DNA of 64,000 bases, taken from the NCBI RefSeq assembly GCF_003730195.1, contig NZ_QWGG01000004.1:124001-188000 (forward strand). The letters are read 5' to 3'. Shown piece after piece: positions 55,242 through 64,000 of this stretch. Below the pieces are notes generated by a model. That model saw only the letters and a program-made list of their open reading frames with translations. It searched no databases and was not told where the DNA came from. Every line of letters starts with the position of its first letter. Within the stretch, counting starts at the first letter, position 1. This stretch comes from Halosimplex salinum. Its GTDB lineage: Archaea > Halobacteriota > Halobacteria > Halobacteriales > Haloarculaceae. A program made the position numbers and the translations under genes.

Positions 55242-57587
55242 ATGCCAACCGACGCAGAGCCGTCAGAGGAGCACCGACGAACGCGTCGCCTGGAGACCGA
55301 CTGGCGCTTCCAGCGCGGCGACGTCGAGGACGGCGCCGACCCCGCACTCGACGACGGCGACTGGGAGACGGTCGACGTCCCGCACGACTGGAGCATCGAG
55401 GGGCCGTTCGACCCCGACAACCCCGGCGGCGCGTCGCAGGGCTACGCCACCGAGGGCGTCGGCTGGTATCGCCGCGACCTCCCCGAGGACGTCGACGGCC
55501 GGCCGACGCTCCGGTTCGACGGCGTCTACCGCAACTTCGACGTGTACGTCGACGGCGAACACGTCGGCAGTCGCCCCTACGGCTACTCGACGGTCACCTA
55601 CGACCTCTCCGAGTACGGCGTCGACGGCGGCGAGACCCTGGCCGTCCGCGTCGCCAACGACGAACAGCCACACAGCCGCTGGTACTCCGGGTCGGGCATC
55701 TACCGCGACGTCCATCTGACCGAGACCGACTCGGTGGCCGTCGCGCCCTTTGGCACCGACGTGCGGACGAACGCCGTCAACCGCCAGCGCGCCGAGGTGC
55801 AGGTGCTGACCGAGGTCGAGAACGCCGAGGCGGCGCCCGTCGACGTCGCCCTGGAGACCGACATCCTCGACGCCGAGGGCGAGGTCGTCGCGACCGCGGG
55901 GAGCGAAGCGACGGTCGAACCCGGTTCCCCCGAGAGTTACGAGTTCGAACAGCGCCTCTCCGTCGCCGACCCCGACCGCTGGACGCTCGACGACCCGACC
56001 CGCTATTTCGCGCGAAGCGTCGTGTACAGAGGGGGCGAGCCCGTGGACGACTACGTCACGCCGTTCGGGATCCGCACCTTCGAGTGGACCGCCGACGCGG
56101 GCTTCTTCCTCAACGGCGAACCCGTCGACATGAAGGGCGTGAACCTCCACCACGACGCGGGCTGTCTCGGCGCGGCCGTCACCGAGCGTGCGCTGGAGCG
56201 CCGCCTCGAGACCCTGCAGGAACTGGGCTGTAACGCCGTTCGGACCGCGCACAACCCGCCACAGCCCGAGCTGCTGGACCTCTGTGACCGGATGGGCTTC
56301 CTCGTGATCGACGAGGTGTACGACAAGTGGCGCCACGTGGGCGCCGACGAGTGGTTCGACGAGTGGTGGGACCGGGACCTGGCGGCGATGATCGACCGCG
56401 ACCGCAACCACCCCTCGGTCGTCCTCTGGAGCGTCGGCAACGAGAACTTCGACCAGGGCGAGGACCAGATGATCGATGACCTCGCGATGCTCACGGAGGC
56501 CGCCAGCGAGATGGACCCGACGCGGCCCGTCACCTACGGCAACCCGCCGTGGGGCGACGGCACCGAGGGCGTCGTCGACAACATCGAGCGGGTCGCCGAA
56601 CACGTGGACGTGCTCGTCGGCAACTACCAGGAGCACTGGTACGACGACTACCGCGAGGCGGGCATCGACCTGCCCGTCCTCGGCTCCGAGAACCGCCGCT
56701 TCTTCCGCGGGTCGGGCGACGACCCGCTCGCGTTCGTCCCGCGGAACCCGTGGTACGACGTGGAAGAACGCGACGACGTCTGCGGGCAGTTCCTCTGGCC
56801 GGGCATCGACTACCTCGGCGAGGCCCGCGACTGGCCGAGCAAGGGCTGGCCCACCGGCCTGATCGACACCACCGGTGCGATCAAGCCCTCGGGGCGGTTC
56901 CACCAGGCCGCCTGGTCCGAGGAACCGACCGTGTTCGCCGCCGCCGTCGACCACGAGCGCGACCGGCCCGCCTGCCGACCGGCCTGGAGCGGCCCCCCGT
57001 TCTCGGCCCACTGGAACTTCGCGGACCGCGAGGACTCGCAGGGCTTCGTCGACGTCTACACCTTCACGAACGCCGAGACCGTCGAGCTCTACCAGAACGA
57101 CGAACTGCTGGGCGCACAGCGGTCCGACGACTACGGCCCGCGCCCGATGGAGTGGTGGGTCCCCTACGAGCCCGGGACGCTCCGCGCAGTGGCGAAAGAC
57201 GACGGCGAGGTCGTCGCCGAGCACGAACTGGAGACCGCCGGCGACCCCGCACGCGTCGAACTCGAAGCGGACCGGGAACGCGTCGCGGCGGACGGCCGGG
57301 ACCTGGTCTACGTCGAGGCGACCGTCACCGACGACGAGGGGGTGCGCGTCCCGCGCGCAGACCACGAGGTCCGCTTCACAGTCTCCGGTGCGGGCGAGAT
57401 CGCCGGCGTCGACAACGGCGACCTCGACAGCGACGAGTCGTGGGTCGGCGACACGCGTTCGGCCTACCACGGCACCTGCATCGCGGTCGTGCGGGCGGGC
57501 CGGGAGGGCGGAACGGTCGAACTCGCGGCCGAGGCCGACGGGCTGACCGGCGACAGCGTCAGCGTCGCGGTCGAGTCGCACAACTGA
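55242..57587 (+). CDS. Glycoside hydrolase family 2 (beta-galactosidase-like)
   Basis: The 781-residue enzyme has a GH2 sugar-binding jelly roll (about 10-165, ETDWRFQRGDVED...VDVPHDWSIEGPF), an immunoglobulin-like domain (about 170-265), a TIM barrel (about 270-555: MKGVNLHHDAGCLG, RTAHNPPQPELLDLCDRMGFLVIDE, SVGNENFDQG with the acid/base Glu, LGSENRRFFRGS near the nucleophile) and C-terminal beta domains with a Big-1-like segment (VEATVTDDEGVRVPRADHEVRFTVSGAGEIAGVDNGD). It removes terminal beta-galactose, glucuronate or similar units. No signal peptide, so it acts in the cytoplasm. An isolated gene, possibly gained by transfer from bacteria. Confidence 0.92.
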   Translation: MPTDAEPSEEHRRTRRLETDWRFQRGDVEDGADPALDDGDWETVDVPHDWSIEGPFDPDNPGGASQGYATEGVGWYRRDLPEDVDGRPTLRFDGVYRNFDVYVDGEHVGSRPYGYSTVTYDLSEYGVDGGETLAVRVANDEQPHSRWYSGSGIYRDVHLTETDSVAVAPFGTDVRTNAVNRQRAEVQVLTEVENAEAAPVDVALETDILDAEGEVVATAGSEATVEPGSPESYEFEQRLSVADPDRWTLDDPTRYFARSVVYRGGEPVDDYVTPFGIRTFEWTADAGFFLNGEPVDMKGVNLHHDAGCLGAAVTERALERRLETLQELGCNAVRTAHNPPQPELLDLCDRMGFLVIDEVYDKWRHVGADEWFDEWWDRDLAAMIDRDRNHPSVVLWSVGNENFDQGEDQMIDDLAMLTEAASEMDPTRPVTYGNPPWGDGTEGVVDNIERVAEHVDVLVGNYQEHWYDDYREAGIDLPVLGSENRRFFRGSGDDPLAFVPRNPWYDVEERDDVCGQFLWPGIDYLGEARDWPSKGWPTGLIDTTGAIKPSGRFHQAAWSEEPTVFAAAVDHERDRPACRPAWSGPPFSAHWNFADREDSQGFVDVYTFTNAETVELYQNDELLGAQRSDDYGPRPMEWWVPYEPGTLRAVAKDDGEVVAEHELETAGDPARVELEADRERVAADGRDLVYVEATVTDDEGVRVPRADHEVRFTVSGAGEIAGVDNGDLDSDESWVGDTRSAYHGTCIAVVRAGREGGTVELAAEADGLTGDSVSVAVESHN

Positions 57588-57709
57588 CCGGCGAGAGGGA
57601 GTCTCGACGGCGAGATCTCGGAATTTTCGGATGGCGACACTCTGCCGTCGAGGGCGGATAATCCCTCTATTACAATGCTCGCGTGGGTCGACGCTCCGGC
57701 CAGCCACCC

Positions 57710-59698
57710 ATGCACACGGGTAACTCCGCGCCCGACGGCCCGGACGACCGACAGACCGAGACCGAGGGGGAGTACGCGGTCTCCAGACGAACCGTTCTGA
57801 AGGGGGCCGCGGCCGCCGCGCTCGGCGGACCCCTCCTTCGGACCGCGACGCGGCCCGGCCGCGCGCGCCACGCCGACCGGGTAGACTGGACCGCCGCAGC
57901 ACTCGACGCCGACGGCGCGAGCGCCGAGTTCGGGAGCGCGCTCGCGCTCGATGCCGAGGGGGAACGGCTCGTCGTCGGCGACCCGATGCGACGGGACGGC
58001 GCCGTCCGCCCCGGCGGCGTGTCGGTCTACCGCCGCGAGGACGGCGACTGGACGCGCGAAGCCCTGCTCCTGCCACCGTATCGAGCGCGTCTCGACGAGG
58101 TCGGGGACGCCGTCGCGATCGACGCGGCGGGCGAGACGATCGCCGTCGGCGTCCCCGGCGAGGACGCGCGGGCGGGCCAGTGCGGGACCGTCTCCGTCTA
58201 CGTCCGCGAGGACGACGAGTGGGCCCACGAGACGAGACTCTTCGCCGAGGACGCCTCGAACCGGGACAGACTGGGACGGGCCGTCGCGCTCGACGACGCC
58301 GGCGAGCGGGTCCTCGCGGGGGCACCCGGCGACAGCGTCGGCGGGGAGACTTCCGGCGCGGCGTACGTCTTCGACAGAACCGACGAAGACGGCGACGCGT
58401 CGTGGTCCCAGACGCAGAAACTGGCGCCGCCGGACGGGAGCGCCGGGGACAGAGCCGGCGCGGCGGTCTCGCTCGCCGGCGACGGCAGGACGGCGCTGGT
58501 CGGCGCGCCCGGCGCGAACGACGGCGAGGGAGCGGTCATCGTCTTCGCCGACGATCCCTGGGGTCGGACCGACCGCGTCGACGCGCCGGACGACGGTGGT
58601 GCCGCGTTCGGGCACGCCGTCGCGACGAACGGGCGCGACGCCGTCGTCGGCGCGCCGGACCCCTCGCAGACCGGGAGCGACTCCGACACCGACTCCGACT
58701 CCGACTCCGACTCCGGGGTCGCCACCGGAGAGACCGCGAGCGTCGCGAGCGCGCTCACCGCGGGCGCGTGGCACTCGGCACAGCGGCTGGTCGCCGACAG
58801 CGGACCGGCCGGCGAACGCTTCGGCACCGGTGTCGGCCTCGCCGCCGACGGCGACAGCGCCGTCGTCGCCAGCATCTTCGACGGCGAGAGCGACGGCGAC
58901 GAGGGCGAGAGCGACTCCGACGACGGCGAGTCCGATGGGGACGACGACTCGCCGCCGTCGACCGGGTGTGTGCGGGTCTACGTCCGCGACGAGGACGGCT
59001 GGACGCAGTCGCACAGGCACACGCCGGACGACCCCGCCGCAGTGACGCGGTTCGGGCGGTCGGTCGCGGTCGACGGCGACGGGTACCTCGTCGCCGTCGC
59101 GGGTCAGCGAGACGACGCGGCCGACGGCAGCTCCATGGCCGCGATGCCGAGACGGCCCGAGGAGTCCGCCGCGCCGACCGGGACGGTCACCGTCTTCCAG
59201 CGGGAGTCGCCCGAGATCTCCATCGACATCGAACCCGACGAGGAGTGGCCGGCGAAGATCCCTCGCGGCGGTCCCGGAGCGATCGCGGTCGGGATCGAAC
59301 ACACCGACCGTTTCGACCCCGCGCTCGTCGACGTCGAGACGCTCCGATTCGGCCCACCTCGGGTGGTCGACGAGGGCGGCGGCGCCCGAGCGGTCGGCGA
59401 CGGTCGCTGGACCGACTTCGATACGGATGGCGACGAGGACCTCGTCGTCGACTTCCCCGCGGACGACACCGGGTTCGCCGCCGACGACTTCGCCGCGCGA
59501 CTGGTCGGCGAGACCGTCTACGGGACGCCGGTCTCCGACCACGACTTCGTCATCACGACCGACGGTGACGGGACCGGCGGCGACGACGGCGACGATAGCG
59601 GTGACAGCGGAGAGGGCGACGAGGGGACCGGAGATGGCGGCGACGGTGAAAACAGCGACAGCGGCAGCGACGGCGACAGCGACGGAGACGCGAGCTAG
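57710..59698 (+). CDS. Tat-exported FG-GAP-like repeat protein
   Basis: The 662-residue precursor has a Tat signal at about 28-60 (AVSRRTVLKGAAAAALGG), then repeats of the form FGSALALDAEGERLVVGDP, a beta-propeller-like FG-GAP pattern, through about residue 480. Acidic Ser-Asp stretches (SDSDTDSDSDSDSG) are inserted. A further domain (about 495-630, ISIDIEPDEEWPAKIPRGG) leads to a C-terminal tail rich in Gly, Asp, Ser (GDGTGGDDGDDSGDSG). No membrane anchor is seen. It is probably an extracellular or surface protein; the role may be adhesion. The Ser-Asp stretches are unusual. Confidence 0.85.
   Translation: MHTGNSAPDGPDDRQTETEGEYAVSRRTVLKGAAAAALGGPLLRTATRPGRARHADRVDWTAAALDADGASAEFGSALALDAEGERLVVGDPMRRDGAVRPGGVSVYRREDGDWTREALLLPPYRARLDEVGDAVAIDAAGETIAVGVPGEDARAGQCGTVSVYVREDDEWAHETRLFAEDASNRDRLGRAVALDDAGERVLAGAPGDSVGGETSGAAYVFDRTDEDGDASWSQTQKLAPPDGSAGDRAGAAVSLAGDGRTALVGAPGANDGEGAVIVFADDPWGRTDRVDAPDDGGAAFGHAVATNGRDAVVGAPDPSQTGSDSDTDSDSDSDSGVATGETASVASALTAGAWHSAQRLVADSGPAGERFGTGVGLAADGDSAVVASIFDGESDGDEGESDSDDGESDGDDDSPPSTGCVRVYVRDEDGWTQSHRHTPDDPAAVTRFGRSVAVDGDGYLVAVAGQRDDAADGSSMAAMPRRPEESAAPTGTVTVFQRESPEISIDIEPDEEWPAKIPRGGPGAIAVGIEHTDRFDPALVDVETLRFGPPRVVDEGGGARAVGDGRWTDFDTDGDEDLVVDFPADDTGFAADDFAARLVGETVYGTPVSDHDFVITTDGDGTGGDDGDDSGDSGEGDEGTGDGGDGENSDSGSDGDSDGDAS
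58675..58720. repeat. Six-bp microsatellite GACTCC within the FG-GAP gene
   Basis: GACTCC-type hexamers (with GACACC variants) are repeated about six times and encode alternating Ser-Asp residues. Expansion or loss of units would keep the frame and change the acidic linker length. Confidence 0.7.
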
Positions 59699-59775
59699 TG
59701 GTCGAGAACGGCCACCGAGCCCGCCGCTCTGTTCGGACGTGCAACACTTTTCAGCGGGGCGGACGGACAGCGGGT

Positions 59776-60186
59776 ATGCACCCCGCTCTGTACTGGGCCT
59801 TCAGCGTCCTCCTCGGCGTCGCCGTCGGCGCCGTCGCGTGGGAGTTCGCCGGGTGGCACTTCGGAGCCGTCGGGCTCGGAGCCGTCTACGCGCTCGGGTT
59901 CGGACTCCTGTTCAGAGCCCACTACGACCTCACCGCCCGGATCGCCTCGTGGAACACCCCGTCGCTGTCGAGCGGCGCGTTCGGTGGACTCGTGTCGTTC
60001 ACCGCGCTGCTCGTGTTGAACGCGAGTGGAGCCTCCGACGGGGAGTCGCTGGCCGTTGCGCTCGCCGTCTTCGGTGCCGGGGTCGTCGGCCTGGCCGCCG
60101 GGACCGGCATGGTGCTCGAGAACGTCGACCAGTTGGCGGAGGGTCCCCGCGACGACGAATCGAACGCGACACCGAGCGACGGCTGA
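59776..60186 (+). CDS. Small four-helix membrane protein
   Basis: The 136-residue protein has four hydrophobic segments (about 3-24, 29-48, 70-87 and 94-116) and an acidic C-terminal tail. No motif. A CACTTTTCAG box about 28 bases upstream of ATG 59776. It precedes methylmalonyl-CoA mutase by 97 bases, which has its own promoter. Function unknown. Confidence 0.7.
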   Translation: MHPALYWAFSVLLGVAVGAVAWEFAGWHFGAVGLGAVYALGFGLLFRAHYDLTARIASWNTPSLSSGAFGGLVSFTALLVLNASGASDGESLAVALAVFGAGVVGLAAGTGMVLENVDQLAEGPRDDESNATPSDG

Positions 60187-60283
60187 CCGGGCGCGAGACG
60201 GTCGAGTGTTCGCTCCCCGTTCACGTGAACGAACCGTCGAATCGCCGCCAACGGCTAAGGGGCCGCCGCGCTAACCGTGGGGT

Positions 60284-61969
60284 ATGTTCGACCCCGACGA
60301 CCTCGCGACCATCCGGGAGGGCCGCGAGGAGTGGGAGGCCGAGACGTACGGACCGACCGTCGACAGGTTCGGGGAGCGCGAGGACCCCTTCGAGACCGAC
60401 ACCGGCGGCCAGGAAGTCGACGCGCTGTACACCCCGGCCGACGTCGCCGACCTCGACTACGAGGAGGATCTGGGCTTCCCCGGCGAGGAACCGTACACGC
60501 GCGGCGTCTACTCCACGATGTACCGCGGGCGCCTGTGGACCATGCGCCAGTACGCCGGCATGGGCACCGCCACCGAGACCAACGAGCGCTTCAACTACCT
60601 CATGGACGAGGGGCAGACCGGCCTCTCGATGGCGTTCGACCTCCCAACGCAGATGGGCTACGACTCCGACGCCGGCATGGCCGCCGGCGAGGTGGGGAAA
60701 GCGGGCGTCGCTATCGACTCGCTCCGGGACATGGAGACGGTGTTCGACGGGATCCCGCTGGACGAGGTGAGCACGTCGATGACGATCAACGCGCCCGCGA
60801 GCGTCCTGCTCGCCATGTATATCGCCATCGGCGACCAGCAGGGAGTCCCCCGCGAGGAGCTTCGCGGGACGATCCAGAACGACGTGCTCAAGGAGTACAT
60901 CGCCCGGAACACGTACATCTACCCGCCGGAGCCGTCGATGCGCATCATCACGGACATCTTCGAGTACTGCGCCGCGGAGGTTCCCAACTTCAACACCATC
61001 TCTATCTCGGGGTATCACATCCGCGAGGCCGGGTCGACCGCCGCACAGGAGATCGCCTTCACCCTCGCCGACGGCATCGAGTACGTCGAGGCCGCACAGG
61101 AGGCGGGCCTCGACGTCGACGAGTTCGCCCCACAGCTCTCCTTTTTCTTCGCCTCCTACAACAACATCCTCGAAGAGGTCGCGAAGTTCCGGGCCGCCCG
61201 CCGGATGTGGCAGTCGATCATGACCGAGCGCTTCGACGCCGAGAAGCCCGCCTCCCGACAGTTAAAATTCCACACCCAGACGGCCGGGTCGACGCTGACC
61301 GCCCAGCAGATCGAGAACAACGTCGTCCGCGTCGCCTACCAGGCGCTCGCCGCAGTCCTCGGCGGGACGCAGAGCCTCCACACCAACGGCAAGGACGAGG
61401 CGCTCTCGCTCCCAACCGAGCAGTCCGTGCGGACCGCGCTGCGGACCCAGCAGATACTGGCCCACGAGTCGGGTGCGGCCGACACCATCGACCCGCTCGG
61501 CGGGAGCTACTACGTCGAGTCGCTCACCGACGAGGTCGAGGCCGAGGCGCGCGAGATACTGGAAGCGATCGATTCGCGCGGCGGGATGCGCCAGGCCATC
61601 GAGAGCGGGTGGGTCCAGCGGGAGATCCAGGACGTGGCCTACGAGCGCCAGGAGGCCATCGAGTCGGGCGAGCGGATCATCGTCGGCGTCAACGAGTACA
61701 CCGTCGAGGAGGACGCACAGGACGCCGACATCGAGGAAGTGCCCGAGGAGCAGGAACGGAACCAGATCGAGCGCCTGGAGTCCGTCAAGGCGGAGCGCGA
61801 CGACGAGGCGGTCGAGGCCGCGCTCGCCGCCCTGCACGACGCCGCCGAGGGCGACGAGAACCTGATGCCCTCCCTCGTCGACGCGGTGAAGACCTACGCG
61901 ACGACCGGCGAGATCTGCGACGTGTTGCGGGACGTCTTCGGCGAGTACCAGCCCGGCGCGGCGATGTGA
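60284..61969 (+). CDS. Methylmalonyl-CoA mutase, large subunit
   Basis: The 561-residue protein is the catalytic half of the acyl-CoA mutase without the B12-binding domain: [57 protein letters not shown], the substrate barrel, then [19 protein letters not shown] and [30 protein letters not shown]. The B12-binding small subunit should be encoded elsewhere. It converts methylmalonyl-CoA to succinyl-CoA in propionate degradation; isobutyryl-CoA or ethylmalonyl-CoA mutases are near relatives. A weak CGGCTAAGG box lies about 32 bases upstream. Confidence 0.92.
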   Translation: MFDPDDLATIREGREEWEAETYGPTVDRFGEREDPFETDTGGQEVDALYTPADVADLDYEEDLGFPGEEPYTRGVYSTMYRGRLWTMRQYAGMGTATETNERFNYLMDEGQTGLSMAFDLPTQMGYDSDAGMAAGEVGKAGVAIDSLRDMETVFDGIPLDEVSTSMTINAPASVLLAMYIAIGDQQGVPREELRGTIQNDVLKEYIARNTYIYPPEPSMRIITDIFEYCAAEVPNFNTISISGYHIREAGSTAAQEIAFTLADGIEYVEAAQEAGLDVDEFAPQLSFFFASYNNILEEVAKFRAARRMWQSIMTERFDAEKPASRQLKFHTQTAGSTLTAQQIENNVVRVAYQALAAVLGGTQSLHTNGKDEALSLPTEQSVRTALRTQQILAHESGAADTIDPLGGSYYVESLTDEVEAEAREILEAIDSRGGMRQAIESGWVQREIQDVAYERQEAIESGERIIVGVNEYTVEEDAQDADIEEVPEEQERNQIERLESVKAERDDEAVEAALAALHDAAEGDENLMPSLVDAVKTYATTGEICDVLRDVFGEYQPGAAM

Positions 61970-62119
61970 GCGGGTCTCGATACGGCCACGTGCCCGGCCC
62001 TCTGCCCGTCGCGGCCTCGGTCGGCCGAGCGCGCGTTCGGCGCGGGCCGCCACGTGCCGACCAGTTACGATTTCCTCCCGACCAGTTGCTTTTTCCTCGG
62101 GGCGGGCGCACCCGGCCGT

Positions 62120-62737
62120 ATGGCCCAGTCCCAGTACGACCCCGCCCTCCCGCGGGTCCCGCCCGTCGTCGGACTCGCCGCCGTCGTCGTCGCGTTCGGC
62201 GGCGTCTCCTACGCGATGATCGCCGCGCCCTGGTTCTCGCCGTTCGTCAACGCCCTCTCGGATCTCGGCGCTCGCGGCGCTGTCACGGCCCCGATCTTCA
62301 ACGGTTCCCTCCTCGTCGGCGGCGCGCTCGGCGTCGGCTTCGTCGTCTCCGTCCTCGCCGACACCGACCACCCGATCCGCACCGCCGGCGCTCTCTTCGG
62401 CCTGCTCGCGATGGCCTTCATGGCCCTCGTCGGCGTGTTTCCGCTCCCGCATCCCCTCCACGGCGTCGTCGCCATCCCCTTCTTCCTCTTCCTGACGCTC
62501 GCCGTCCTCCTCTGGGGCGCCGGCGACTACGCCGACGACCGGCCGGTTCGAGGGCTCGTCCTCGTGCTCGCCGGCGTCCTCCACCTCGTCTCGTGGGCCT
62601 GGTGGGCGCTCTTCCCCTGGTTCCCGCCCGGTATCGCCATCCCGGAACTCGTCGGCTCCGTCGCGTTCGCGCTCTGGGGCGGCTGGATCGCCGTCGACGA
62701 ACTCCGCCGGTTGCGCGTCGAGCGCGACCGACTCTGA
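62120..62737 (+). CDS. DUF998-family membrane protein
   Basis: The 205-residue protein has six helices, with VNALSDLGARGAVTAPIFNGSLLVGGALGVGF and ALFGLLAMAFMALVGVFPLPHPLHGVVAIPFFLFL, the pattern of DUF998 proteins. Their role is unknown; some are near lipid genes. A GCTTTTTCC box about 29 bases before ATG 62120. Convergent with the Nudix gene that follows. Confidence 0.85.
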   Translation: MAQSQYDPALPRVPPVVGLAAVVVAFGGVSYAMIAAPWFSPFVNALSDLGARGAVTAPIFNGSLLVGGALGVGFVVSVLADTDHPIRTAGALFGLLAMAFMALVGVFPLPHPLHGVVAIPFFLFLTLAVLLWGAGDYADDRPVRGLVLVLAGVLHLVSWAWWALFPWFPPGIAIPELVGSVAFALWGGWIAVDELRRLRVERDRL

Positions 62738-62752
62738 GCCGCGTGCGTCGGT

Positions 62753-63190
62753 TCAGTTCCGCTCGCGGACGGCGTCGGCCCGCTCGACGTAGCGCTCGGT
62801 GAACGCAGGCACGTCCTCCCGGGCTCGGAGTTCGTCTTCGGTGAGCCAGTGGACCGCCGCGACTTCGTCCGTGGCCCGTGGGGTGGCTTCGCCGCTCTCG
62901 TACTCGCAGAGCGTGACGATGTTGAGACACTGGTCGCCGGTGTCCGTCTCGAAGGTGCTGCTGCAGACGTACTCGACGGCGCCGACGTCGACACCGACCT
63001 CCTCGTGGATCTCGCGTCTGACCGTCGCTTCGAGCGCGTCGTCGGTTCCCGGCGGCGCTTCGAGTTTGCCACCGGGGAGGCCGAGGACGCCGGGTGCGTG
63101 GTCCTCGTCCGCTCCGCGCTCGATCAGGAGATACTCGTCGCCGCGCGCGACGACACCGTCCACGTTGACGACGTAGGCGTAGTCTTCCAT
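62753..63190 (-). CDS. Nudix hydrolase
   Basis: The 145-residue protein has a full Nudix box, GGKLEAPPGTDDALEATVRREIHEEVGVDVG, with YLLIERGADEDHAPGVLGLP in front. The box is longer than the classic one because of an insert (APPGTDD). Likely substrate: nucleoside diphosphate derivative or NADH; unresolved. ATG 63190 has a GATTATCG box about 31 bases upstream. Confidence 0.87.
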   Translation of the reverse strand: MEDYAYVVNVDGVVARGDEYLLIERGADEDHAPGVLGLPGGKLEAPPGTDDALEATVRREIHEEVGVDVGAVEYVCSSTFETDTGDQCLNIVTLCEYESGEATPRATDEVAAVHWLTEDELRAREDVPAFTERYVERADAVRERN

Positions 63191-63396
63191 CTCGTCCCTC
63201 GTCTGGTATGTGGTCGATAATCGCTCTTGTGTGTTCGCGCCGAGTGTGCCCATTTATTACGGCCGTTCACGGTCGTTTCGCCCGCTCTCGGGGGCTGTAA
63301 TCGAGGAACTACTCCGACCTGCTCTCGCAGGCTGGTGGAGACTCGCACGATGCCGGCGCGGCACGAGAGGGGCGACAGCGCGCGCCGGTTCCGAAG

Positions 63397-64000
63397 TCAG
63401 AGCGCGTCGAGCAGTGCGTCGATATCGTCGGCGGTGTTGAACACGTGGACGGAGACGCGGACGGTCCCGGTCGGCGGGATGTCTCGCACGCGGATCCCCT
63501 CGTCGACGAGTCGCTGGGCGACCTCGATCGGGTCGTCGGCCCTGAACGAGACGAGGCCGGACTCGTAGGACTCCGCGGAGACGAGGCGGTCGCCCAGTCC
63601 GTCCTTGAGGCGGTCGGTCAGTCGCTCGACGCGGTCGGCGATGGTGTCGAAGCCCACGTCCTCGATGGTCGCGATGCCCTCGCGAAGGCCGGCGTACGGC
63701 ACCGGCGAGACGCTCCCGATCTCGAACCGCCGGGCGTCGGGCTTGAGCGGTGCCGGGTCGGCCTCGGGATCCTCGACGCCCATGTAACCGACCTGTGCGG
63801 GTTCGAGGGGCTGTGCGAACTCGTCGTCGACGTGGAGGAAGCCGGTGCCGGTGGGGGCCAGCAGCCACTTGTGGCCGGCCGCCGCGACGGCGTCTGCGCC
63901 CCAGGCCTCGACGTCGACGGGGCGCTGACCGACCGACTGGACGGCGTCGACGAGCACGCGTGCGCCGGCATCCTGCGCGACGTCCGTGAGCTCGGTGACG
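63397..64000 (-). CDS. Class V aminotransferase, N-terminus outside window
   Basis: The visible C-terminal 200 residues show RVLVDAVQSVGQRPVDVEAWGADAVAAAGHKWLLAP, where the lysine of AGHKW is the PLP-binding residue and the aspartate of LVDAVQS contacts the cofactor. A GTGF turn, then FEIGSVSPVPYAGLREGIATIEDVGFDTI follow. The family includes cysteine desulfurases, isopenicillin-N epimerase-like and serine-pyruvate aminotransferases; this looks closest to the SufS/epimerase-like branch. The open frame runs off the window, so the start is not seen. Confidence 0.85.
   Translation of the reverse strand, partial: VTELTDVAQDAGARVLVDAVQSVGQRPVDVEAWGADAVAAAGHKWLLAPTGTGFLHVDDEFAQPLEPAQVGYMGVEDPEADPAPLKPDARRFEIGSVSPVPYAGLREGIATIEDVGFDTIADRVERLTDRLKDGLGDRLVSAESYESGLVSFRADDPIEVAQRLVDEGIRVRDIPPTGTVRVSVHVFNTADDIDALLDAL

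Noticed and set aside
55263-58325. 1020-codon minus-strand frame
   Set aside because: Antisense to the GH2 gene; Arg/Pro-rich and without domain motifs.
60277-62802. 841-codon plus-strand frame
   Set aside because: Shifted frame over the methylmalonyl-CoA mutase and DUF998 genes; extremely Arg-rich.
1-64000. CRISPR arrays, insertion sequences, integrases, rRNA or tRNA genes
   Set aside because: I looked for spaced repeats, transposase motifs, terminal inverted repeats with target duplications and tRNA T-loops, and saw none that held up.

Overview
This 64 kb window is almost certainly a chromosomal segment of a halophilic archaeon (class Halobacteria). Signs of this are the very high GC content, acidic proteomes, ATGA/GTGA gene overlaps, many apparently leaderless genes with a TATA-like box about 27-30 bases before the start codon, and families typical of haloarchaea: HalX response regulator, HalOD1 output domains, HTH_10 bacterio-opsin-activator-type regulator, MptA, type IV pilin with the SPVIG motif, geranylgeranyl reductase. 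I see no rRNA, tRNA, CRISPR array, insertion sequence or phage module. The gene content looks like ordinary core genome with several lineage-specific signalling and membrane clusters.

Layout. 0-13.6 kb: an edge-truncated membrane protein, a fused AhbA/AhbB siroheme decarboxylase, a HalX response regulator, MptA, two universal stress proteins, a three-cysteine ferredoxin, a CNNM/CBS protein, a KaiC-like ATPase with a disordered FGG-repeat tail, NAD kinase, an acyl-CoA synthetase and a short-chain dehydrogenase. Two copies of a 74-bp palindromic repeat lie here (536-609 and 7069-7142). 13.6-19.9 kb: a phosphosignalling cassette on the minus strand in the order von Willebrand A protein, Ser/Thr kinase with C-terminal FHA domain, PP2C phosphatase, then FHA plus zinc-ribbon protein and zinc-ribbon membrane protein. 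20.0-23.4 kb: an ABC-2 exporter operon ending in a winged-helix regulator, preceded by a striking set of inverted repeats. 23.4-33.7 kb: Tat-type penicillin acylase homologue, DoxX, a PAPS-reductase-family enzyme with a palindromic operator, SpoIIM-like protein, and an overlapping DUF5788-polX-Mut7-C operon.

33.9-41.4 kb: a large PAS-GAF-HTH_10 regulator, a cluster of very small signalling-type proteins (HalOD1, TRASH-like zinc finger, 48-residue protein), an SSS symporter with its DUF3311 partner, and a putative PD-(D/E)XK-like protein. 41.6-52.5 kb: Nudix hydrolases, an S10 paralogue, an M20 amidohydrolase, a pilin, divergent geranylgeranyl reductase and 2Fe-2S ferredoxin genes with matching promoter elements, an S66 peptidase, PanB and GlyA. 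52.5-64 kb: small zinc proteins, a CARF-like HFX_2341-type regulator, a GH2 glycosidase, a Tat-exported FG-GAP-like protein, methylmalonyl-CoA mutase large subunit, DUF998 protein, Nudix and an edge-truncated class V aminotransferase.

The most system-like part is the vWA-kinase-phosphatase-FHA cassette, followed by the exporter operon with its alternating GCAAA/TTTGC operator sites. All functional statements rest on reading motifs by eye and on family knowledge; no database search was possible.
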